Positions 32,085 through 38,349 of a stretch of DNA of 38,349 nucleotides are shown here, one piece after another. Position 1 is the first letter of the stretch, and the number at the start of each line of letters is the position of its first letter. Source of the stretch: an uncultured Pseudomonadota bacterium (GTDB lineage Bacteria; Pseudomonadota; Gammaproteobacteria; Burkholderiales; Rhodocyclaceae); NCBI GenBank assembly GCA_903888645.1, contig CAISUK010000386.1:1-38349 (forward strand), given 5' to 3'. The translations under genes and the position numbers were made by a program. Under the pieces are notes generated by a model, which had not been told where the DNA came from, ran no database searches, and saw nothing but the letters and a program-made list of their open reading frames with translations.

Positions 32085-32726
32085 TTAAGCCAGGAGCTCC
32101 CTGAGCAGCGTAGGCAATACCGCATCATGTGCCACTGGACCCGTATCGAACGTCCTTCTGCTCCGGGTTTCACGGACGATGACGTCTGCGCCATAGGCAT
32201 CGATGCCGAGAAGCGTGATAGCAGCTGGCAGCCTCGGCCGGGCTTCGGTGAGCAGCTTTGCCTCCTCGTCCAAACTGATGTGCGGTGCTTCGATGAGCCT
32301 GGCACCCTCCATCCATCCCGCGTTGCCGAATCCGCCGACAATCCTTATCCGGCTTGGCTGTAGGCGATGAAACCGAAAATCACCCAGCTGCAGGCATCGC
32401 TCGGCCTCCGGATGAAATCTCAAGTAGCGCGCCACCAGTCGGGCGTCTGCCTCAATGGGCACAATTTCACCGACCAGCGATGCGCGCGCGGTCTCGCCTT
32501 CCCCAAGTGACCGGGCCACCATCAAACTGGCCCTCGCGTCGGCTGTCAGATTCTGGGTGTGTTCGGCAAGTCGAGATATCAGCATCACCGGCCGATGGTG
32601 TTCGTCGATTGCAAAAGGCACAGACGTTGCGAGGGGGTAGCCCGGCATTGCCGCAGACTGGGTGGCAAGGGCGGCGTCGCCGGCCGTGTGCAGCAAATCG
32701 ATGAGAATCTCGAGGCGGGAAGGCAT
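32085..32726 (-). CDS. HugZ-like pyridoxamine-phosphate-oxidase-fold protein with DUF2470
   Basis: A 213-residue protein. The N-terminal ~130 residues have the split-barrel flavin/haem-binding fold (ALATQSAAMPGYPLATSVPFAI, LISRLAEHTQNLTADARASLMV), and the C-terminal part (LLTEARPRLPAAITLLGIDAYGADV) is DUF2470-like. This is the build of HugZ haem-degrading proteins and of many uncharacterised relatives. A haem-utilisation role would fit with the TonB system at the other end, but no haem receptor is in the window. It stands alone and diverges from the AbiEi fragment. Confidence 0.78.
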   Translation of the reverse strand: MPSRLEILIDLLHTAGDAALATQSAAMPGYPLATSVPFAIDEHHRPVMLISRLAEHTQNLTADARASLMVARSLGEGETARASLVGEIVPIEADARLVARYLRFHPEAERCLQLGDFRFHRLQPSRIRIVGGFGNAGWMEGARLIEAPHISLDEEAKLLTEARPRLPAAITLLGIDAYGADVIVRETRSRRTFDTGPVAHDAVLPTLLRELLA

Positions 32727-32768
32727 TGATCGATTTTACTGCTGCCAGGGCGTCAGCTGGCGGAAAGC

Positions 32769-33224
32769 ATGGCGACTTCAGCGCATCCCCCTACTGCAGT
32801 CGCCCACGGAACCGTGTCATCGTGGCGCGTCAGCACTCGGGAGGCGACCTTGCTCGACCTGATTCGCCATCAGGCGGCGATTGGCGGAATCGAGACGGTC
32901 GCCCGGGTTGCCCGGGATTTTTCAGGATCGATCGAAGCGGATGGATTGACACAAGCGCTGGATGCCATGGGCCAAGTGCCTGTCGCCCAACGACTGGGCT
33001 TTCTGCTGGTCCGCTTGGGGTTGGACAAGCCCGCGCGGCGCGTGGCGCGATGGCTCGAACACAGGCGCATGACACTGCAGCCCCTGGCACTGCAAAGTGC
33101 GGAAGCCGAGTGTAACGAAGTGGATCGTGACTGGAACATTCGCTACGCACCTCGGCAACTCGAGCTTGTGGAAAGTTTACGATGTTCAATGCCAACGAGG
33201 TCCGTATGCCGACTAATGGGGTAA
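32769..33224 (+). pseudogene. C-terminal part of an AbiEi-type antitoxin
   Basis: The 151-residue frame matches the C-terminal domain of type IV antitoxins: WRVSTREATLLDLIRH, IGGIETVARVARDF and VPVAQRLGFLLVRLG. Full AbiEi proteins start with a ~90-residue winged-helix DNA-binding domain, which is missing; the frame begins in non-matching sequence next to the HugZ-like gene. No AbiEii nucleotidyltransferase toxin follows. It looks like a truncated orphan rather than a working system. Confidence 0.65.
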
Positions 33225-33392
33225 GTAACCAAGTGAGTGGCGCCATATGATCTTTGCGCGACAGTGTGCAGTGTTGAGTAGCATGCTTTCGTTGAAAGCC
33301 GAATAGCCAGGAGGTTGGAGCAACGTGGGGCCTGTGGGTGATAGCGACTTGGATCGGTGGCGCGCCAGCAGGCCGATGAGGCGCAATGCGTA

Positions 33393-33420
33393 CTGACAAT
33401 GACACTACGCCTGCTATACT
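33393..33420 (+). promoter_or_regulatory. Sigma-70-type promoter of the TacA/TacT pair
   Basis: A -35 box CTGACA (33393-33398) and a -10 box TATACT (33415-33420) are 16 bases apart, 26 bases upstream of the antitoxin start. Antitoxin repression at this promoter is likely by family precedent. Confidence 0.5.
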
Positions 33421-33446
33421 AAGACCATTCAAAGAAAGGATCGGCC

Positions 33447-34222
<776 letters not shown>

Positions 34223-34362
34223 CTTCCGGACGTTGCCGCAATGCGCCATGACTTGTCCACCGGAAAATCCGGTACCTGAATTTGTTAGCAGGGTTGCAGC
34301 GCAGAAAAAGTGCGAGAGCATGAATTGTCGGACTGTCCCGACCTTCATGAAAGATCGCCATC

Positions 34363-35691
34363 ATGGCTCAACCCAACTCACATCCCGCAATTGCCGTGCA
34401 GGGTGGCCCCACCCCCGCCGCGCCAACGATCCTGGGGCAAGGACCCGCCCGCATTCCGACTGGCGGCAAGATCCGCGCTGGCATCAAGGTTCTCACCAGA
34501 AAAGCTGCCGAGCAGCCCAAGGCACAGGCCATTTACGACCAGGGCGTAGCCTCCGGGCAGTCCTTCGAACAGATTGAACGGGCCATCGCCAAAGTCTTGC
34601 CCAATCTCCAGACACCGTTGGTGCCGCGCAACGTGCCCTGGTTCACGGTGCGGGCGCAAGACTTTTCCAATCCCGAACTGGCGCAACAAATTCTCGATGC
34701 CCACGGCGAGGACCGGGGCGAGGGCCGGCATCTTTACCGATTCCCGGTGGTTTTTCCGTCCGACCTTTGGCAAACCGTCATGCCCCACGAACTGGCGGCC
34801 TGGGGAACGCACGATAAGCGCTATTGGTCGCAATATGCCGCTGACGGACGGGTCAGGCAATGCATGTGTCACGCGCCAGTACCGGTGGACGACACCGGCC
34901 GGCGCACGATCCGCCTTTTCGGTGGCCGCAAGACCGTGATCCGGGAAGACAACGGCGGCATCTGCGAACCCGAGTCCTGCCAGGAGTACCAACAGCGCCA
35001 ATGCAATCTGACCGGACGTTTTCTGTTTTTCATTCCTGGTATCCGCTCGATCAGCGCCTTCGAACTGCACACCAACAGTTTTTATGCGATGAACGCCGCG
35101 ATCCAGAAATTCGAGACGGTCAGTTTTTTGCGCGGTGGGCGGATTTCCGGATTTCTTGATCGGCAGCGGACGCCGTTCATCTTTACCAAGAAGCTTATGG
35201 ACGTTGTCCACATCGACGCGCAGGGCAGGGCGGTGCGTCTGCCGCAATGGATCATCGACCTGGAGGCGCCGGTAGACATGACGGCCTTGCTGCGCGATAG
35301 CGACGATACCGAATCGGCACTCGTGCAGGCGCAGCTGGCGACACAGCTGCTGCAAGGCGATCAAGCCGTGATCGATGCCGATTCGCCTACGCCAGATGCC
35401 GACGCTACGCCGACGCCCGTGGCTGGCAATCCACCGGCGATCGAAGCCCCGCCGCTGCGTGATGGGCGGCCCACCCACGAGCAATTGATGGCTCGAGTCA
35501 TCGCCAACGGCATCTTGCCTGAACAGTATCAGGCCTACGCCGACCGGCGCTGGGGCAGGGGCTGGAAGATCCATCCGAATGGCCGCACCCTGGCCTGGGA
35601 TGAACTCGAACGCTATCGCAATGACCCGTCCGGGTATGCCGACAAGATTGAGTCTGAACTGAACCTGGCCTCGCGCGGGAGGACCGCATGA
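34363..35691 (+). CDS. PhiC31 Gp3-like recombination directionality factor-like protein
   Basis: A 442-residue protein. The central region has the Gp3-like pattern: FPVVFPSDLWQTVMPHELAAW, then a zinc-type cluster (CMCHAP, ICEPESCQEYQQRQCNLTG), FFIPGIRSISAFELHTNSFYAMNAAI and GGRISGFLDRQRTPFIF. Phage Gp3 binds serine integrase and reverses its direction; relatives in ICEs and plasmids have unknown jobs. The N-terminal part (LTRKAAEQPKAQAIYDQGVASG) and the low-complexity stretch at about 335-365 (DADSPTPDADATPTP) are extra. The stop overlaps the phosphoesterase start by four bases, so the two proteins are made together. No serine integrase is in the window. Confidence 0.7.
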   Translation: MAQPNSHPAIAVQGGPTPAAPTILGQGPARIPTGGKIRAGIKVLTRKAAEQPKAQAIYDQGVASGQSFEQIERAIAKVLPNLQTPLVPRNVPWFTVRAQDFSNPELAQQILDAHGEDRGEGRHLYRFPVVFPSDLWQTVMPHELAAWGTHDKRYWSQYAADGRVRQCMCHAPVPVDDTGRRTIRLFGGRKTVIREDNGGICEPESCQEYQQRQCNLTGRFLFFIPGIRSISAFELHTNSFYAMNAAIQKFETVSFLRGGRISGFLDRQRTPFIFTKKLMDVVHIDAQGRAVRLPQWIIDLEAPVDMTALLRDSDDTESALVQAQLATQLLQGDQAVIDADSPTPDADATPTPVAGNPPAIEAPPLRDGRPTHEQLMARVIANGILPEQYQAYADRRWGRGWKIHPNGRTLAWDELERYRNDPSGYADKIESELNLASRGRTA

Positions 35692-36998
35692 TGCGTATCG
35701 CCCATTTTTCCGATCTGCACTACGGCAGCAAAACGCTCGCGGAAGCGGATCGCTGCTTCGCTTTTGCCGTCAGTCGGGCCATTGCCCTTGGGGTCGAGGC
35801 GGCAGTGGTGTCAGGCGATGCGACCGACCATGCCCTGGACCTGCACAGTCCGGCCGCGGAGCGACTGTTCGCGCAGGTACGCCGACTGGCAGACCACTGC
35901 CCGGTGCTGCTGCTGCAGGGGACGTTTTCTCATGAGCCACCGGGCACCCTGGCGATCTTCAAGATGCTGGGCGGAAGGTTTCCAGTGCATGTGGCAGATC
36001 GCATCGAGCAAGTCGCGCTCACTGCTCGTGGTCAATGGCTTGCTTCAACGGGCTGGTGCTTCGACGCACTGCCAGCCGGTACCCGTGCCTTGTTCTCCTG
36101 TGTGCCAACAGTGAATAAGGCGGTGGTGGCGGCAACGGTCGGGCCAACCGATGCCGCAGAAGCGGTGGGTGAGCACCTGGCAACCTTGCTGCGCGGTTAC
36201 GCGCCGATCAATCGAATTGCGCGAAACCAGGGAATACCGACCATCGGCCTAGCGCATGGCACGGTGTTCGGCTGCCTGACCGAGCACGGCGTGCCGATGG
36301 CCGGTTTCGATCACGAATTCACTACCGGGGCCTTGTTCGCCGCAGAGGCGCAGGCCTTCCTGCTCGGCCATATCCATCGGCATCAATCGTGGACGCAAGA
36401 CGGCCGGGCAGGGCGGCAGACCATCGCCTATTCTGGCTCCATTGGCCGCTTCCATTACGGCGAGGAAGGTGAGAAGGGGTTTCTGCATTGGGAAGTCGAT
36501 GCCGAGTCGGCGCGTTTCACGCTCGAATCGACACCAGCACGCCGGACAGTCGATATCGTGTTTGATGGCAAACCCAATCTCGAATCTTTGCGGTTGGCCG
36601 TTGCGCAGCAGGAGATTGCCGGAGCTTCGGTGCGTGTGCGCTGGAGTGTTGCCGACGAAGACCGCCACGAGGTCGACCGCGCGGCGATCGCGCGGCTGCT
36701 CGAGGGTGCCGCAGAAGTCAAGCTGGAGGGGCGCATCGTTCCGGTGGTGCGCACACGGTCAGCCGGCATTTCGCAGTTGCCGCACTTGGCGGACAAAGTT
36801 CGCGCTTGGGCGGCAGTGACCGAAGTGACGCCAGAGCCACTGCTCGCGTGCCTGCAATTGCTCTCGACCCACCCGCCTGACGCGATCGCCGAGGTTCTGC
36901 TGCGGACGCAAGCGGCTTCTTGCCAAAATCGTGGCGAGGAGCCTATCGGCACTCCGGCGCCGGAGTTGCAAAAAATCGTCCGTTCAGCCGCTTCTTGA
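35688..36998 (+). CDS. Metallophosphoesterase (SbcD/Mre11-like)
   Basis: A 436-residue calcineurin-fold enzyme. Metal motifs: FSDLHYG at residues 7-13, SGDATDH, and GHIHRHQ. The third motif, GNH(D/E) in Mre11/SbcD, is changed to QGTFSHEP, with Asn replaced by Thr and the spacing altered, which seems to be a family variant rather than a random loss. Such enzymes cut DNA or phosphodiesters; SbcD needs the SMC-like ATPase SbcC, and no such gene follows. The C-terminal ~170 residues (from about 270) are unrecognised. It is coupled to the Gp3-like gene, and the pair looks like an ICE DNA-processing module. Confidence 0.82.
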   Translation: MMRIAHFSDLHYGSKTLAEADRCFAFAVSRAIALGVEAAVVSGDATDHALDLHSPAAERLFAQVRRLADHCPVLLLQGTFSHEPPGTLAIFKMLGGRFPVHVADRIEQVALTARGQWLASTGWCFDALPAGTRALFSCVPTVNKAVVAATVGPTDAAEAVGEHLATLLRGYAPINRIARNQGIPTIGLAHGTVFGCLTEHGVPMAGFDHEFTTGALFAAEAQAFLLGHIHRHQSWTQDGRAGRQTIAYSGSIGRFHYGEEGEKGFLHWEVDAESARFTLESTPARRTVDIVFDGKPNLESLRLAVAQQEIAGASVRVRWSVADEDRHEVDRAAIARLLEGAAEVKLEGRIVPVVRTRSAGISQLPHLADKVRAWAAVTEVTPEPLLACLQLLSTHPPDAIAEVLLRTQAASCQNRGEEPIGTPAPELQKIVRSAAS

Positions 36999-37140
36999 TG
37001 GATGTTAGGGTTGAGTGCGAGGCATACTTTGGCCGTTGTAATGCAGTCCAGCGTCTGCAAGCACCGCAAGCGTGAAGATGGCGAGGATTGTCGCAATGGT
37101 AAGTTTTCGGCATGAAAATGACACTCGCGGCTGGCGAGCA

Positions 37141-37317
37141 TCAGACCTCATTCTTAACTTTTCGAGGATTGGGTTTGAACATTACGCATCGGGCATAGGT
37201 GGCTTCGATAACTTCCATCTCGGGGACGCGGCGACTCTTGAAATTCATGGCACGACAACCGTACGGAAACCGCGTGTCGTAGGTCATGAAATAATGGACA
37301 CATTTGCCGCAGGACAT
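37141..37317 (-). CDS. Small Cys-rich protein, ICE/plasmid type
   Basis: A 58-residue protein from ATG 37317 (a GTG at 37368 would add 17 residues). It has the spaced pattern SCGKCVHYFMTYDTRFPYGC, then NFKSRR, and ARCVMFKPN: four or five Cys that could bind a metal. Short proteins with CxxCxxF, PxGCRxxxFKS and CxxF are common beside conjugative-element genes and often listed as hypothetical. Function unknown. It lies convergent to nothing and opposite to the genes around it. Confidence 0.55.
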   Translation of the reverse strand: MSCGKCVHYFMTYDTRFPYGCRAMNFKSRRVPEMEVIEATYARCVMFKPNPRKVKNEV

Positions 37318-37576
37318 CGTGGATGCTTTGGAGTGCAAAGGTGAACCTCGCCAGACGTGGAGCGCCACCGTGGTGCCAGAATGTGCCTCGGCAGCTTTTT
37401 ATTCGGATTCAATAACATTCGATGCTTACGCGCACGGTGCCCATCGTCAGAAGTCCTTCGAATCTGCAGTCAGCCCACTGATGTCTGAGATTAACTTCGG
37501 CTACAATCCGGCCCCCGCTGAGTCCAAGGCTTCGAAGGCAGCGGCAACGCAAGATGATAATGGAGCGAGAACAACC

Positions 37577-37852
37577 ATGCTTGACCTGACCGAATCCGAA
37601 CCCCTGTCTGATGAAAATGATCGTGCCTCCCTGGTTTCTGAGCGGCTTCTGGCAGACGCCGAAGCCAAGGTCCGCGCGCTTGCCCAAAAGGACGAATTCC
37701 ACGAGGATTTTGACGGCAAGCATTGTGTCGAGTGCGAGGCGCTGATCCCGGAAATTCGTCGGCGCCCGGTCGCCGAAGGTGGCCACGGCAAGGTTCGGTG
37801 CTGCGATTGCCAGACTGCGATCGAAAACCGCAGGAAGTTTTACGCGGCGTGA
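37577..37852 (+). CDS. TraR/DksA-type zinc-finger protein
   Basis: A 91-residue protein with the C-terminal zinc finger HCVECEALIPEIRRRP and VRCCDCQTAIENRRKF, the TraR/DksA C4 pattern (CxxC-x17-CxxC type). TraR-like proteins bind the RNA polymerase secondary channel and act like DksA with ppGpp; plasmid and ICE copies are short like this. I chose ATG 37577 (GGAG nine bases upstream) over a longer frame from 37304, whose N-terminal part has no family match. It fits the ICE-like context. Confidence 0.8.
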   Translation: MLDLTESEPLSDENDRASLVSERLLADAEAKVRALAQKDEFHEDFDGKHCVECEALIPEIRRRPVAEGGHGKVRCCDCQTAIENRRKFYAA

Positions 37853-37987
37853 CTAGGACAGACATCAGTCGAGGAGTGATCGCCTCGGCCAGTGTCCTGA
37901 AGTCACAGTGGGCACACCAATGCTTTCAGGATTCAATGCAATAAAGAGTTTCTCATCGGCCGCCGTTACCGATGATGTCGGCCCTCG

Positions 37988-38171
37988 TCAGGAAACAACG
38001 GTGACGACAATTTCCCGAGATTGTCTAGCCGTTCGGTGTTCCCAGAGGTAAATACCCTGCCAGGTGCCGAGCAGGAGTTGGCCTTGGCCAATGGGCACGG
38101 TGACTTACGATGACGTGAGCACACTTCGTCCGTGAGCCGCCATGTCATCGCTGCCTTCCGTCTGATGCAGA
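37988..38171 (-). pseudogene. yjbQ: yjbQ (secondary thiamine-phosphate synthase-like) remnant
   Basis: The minus strand reads LHQTEGSDDMAAHGRSVLTSS, then a TAA, then VTVPIGQGQLLLGTWQGIYL and WEHR, ending at 37988. This is the C-terminal half of YjbQ, with the conserved DDMPAH-like and GTWQGIYLWEHR motifs. The N-terminal half is cut off exactly where the IS66-family end begins (38172). There are thus two independent lesions: a nonsense codon and an insertion. Confidence 0.82.
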
Positions 38172-38349
38172 GTAAGCGTCCAACCGATCCCTATTGGCTT
38201 ACGCCTCGGGTTGAGATAGGGGCTCCGCCCGCAGGGGCAATAGCGAATCGATCTGGCTGTTGAGGCAGGTCGGCAATTTCTCCAACGTATCGCGCAGCCA
38301 AGCCGCTGGATCGAGGCCATTGAGTTTCGCTGTACCGAGTAATGTCTGA
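38172..38349 (-). mobile_element. IS66-family element end (continues past the right edge)
   Basis: The terminal sequence GTAAGCGTCCAACCGATCC starts at 38172 and has the GTAAGCG form usual for IS66 ends. Left of it lies yjbQ DNA. The other end, and hence the 8-base target duplication (expected to match 38164-38171, GATGCAGA), is outside the window. Confidence 0.75.
38199..38349 (-). CDS. tnpC: IS66-family transposase, C-terminal end
   Basis: Partial frame of 49 residues ending at 38199: LLGTAKLNGLDPAAWLRDTL and EKLPTCLNSQIDSLLPLR. This is the IS66_C tail, in which TAKLNGLDP is highly conserved. The catalytic DDE domain lies beyond the edge. Confidence 0.85.
   Translation of the reverse strand, partial: QTLLGTAKLNGLDPAAWLRDTLEKLPTCLNSQIDSLLPLRAEPLSQPEA

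Noticed and set aside
34378-35574. A 398-residue minus-strand frame opposite the Gp3-like gene
   Set aside because: No family resemblance; the plus-strand protein has clear conserved motifs and coupling to the next gene.

Overview
The window looks like chromosomal DNA of a Gram-negative proteobacterium with mid-to-high GC, perhaps a betaproteobacterium; this placement is inference. The basis is a TonB/ExbB/ExbD set, a lipoprotein with a lipobox, a fused ETF-ubiquinone oxidoreductase, heme-copper oxidase subunits III/IV, ribA, panC, and ICE-type accessory genes. No RNA genes and no CRISPR arrays were recognised.

Left and central part (1-18.5 kb, almost all on the minus strand). The start of a probable cytochrome P450 gene lies at the left edge. 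A four-gene envelope operon follows: exbB, exbD, tonB and an LprI/ankyrin lipoprotein. Next is a catabolic operon read right to left: MaoC-like hydratase, thiolase-like protein without the nucleophilic Cys, DUF35 OB-fold/zinc protein, acyl-CoA ligase, SCP-x-type thiolase, enoyl-CoA hydratase, a 60-residue CoA-transferase tail, and two tandem SDR dehydrogenases. Upstream of it lies a second operon of etfB, etfA, a ~600-residue acyl-CoA dehydrogenase and ETF-QO. Together these could activate a carboxylic acid with CoA, desaturate it, hydrate it, cleave it by retro-aldol or thiolytic reactions, and pass electrons to ubiquinone. The MaoC / Cys-less thiolase / DUF35 trio resembles the Ltp2-type retro-aldolase modules that remove branched side chains in steroid catabolism; the substrate here is not proven.

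Middle part (18.5-25 kb). An IS5-type remnant, a Sel1-repeat protein, a third SDR, a nitroreductase, oxidase subunits III and IV without subunits I and II, a multi-pass membrane protein and a DUF2889 protein. A 14-bp palindrome, AACAA-N4-TTGTT, occurs upstream of the P450, the MaoC operon, the third SDR and between the membrane-protein and DUF2889 genes. It looks like the operator of one regulator, probably TetR-type, not encoded here, and is the best candidate for an undescribed system: a dispersed regulon for a CoA-linked catabolic pathway.

Right part (24.8-38.3 kb). A large zeta-toxin-like P-loop protein, ribA, panC, an IS200-type insertion, a flavodoxin-like protein, a DMT transporter and a HugZ-like protein, followed by accessory DNA: a truncated AbiEi antitoxin, a TacA/TacT-type pair whose toxin is stopped at the conserved Tyr codon, a phiC31-Gp3-like protein with a metallophosphoesterase, a small Cys-rich protein, a TraR/DksA zinc finger, and a yjbQ gene broken by a nonsense codon and an IS66-family insertion at the right edge. 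Broken genes are frequent across the window (CoA-transferase, MaoC, 3-hydroxyacyl-CoA dehydrogenase, IS5 transposase, haloacid dehalogenase, ihfB, abiEi, tacT, yjbQ), which suggests extensive gene loss and rearrangement.
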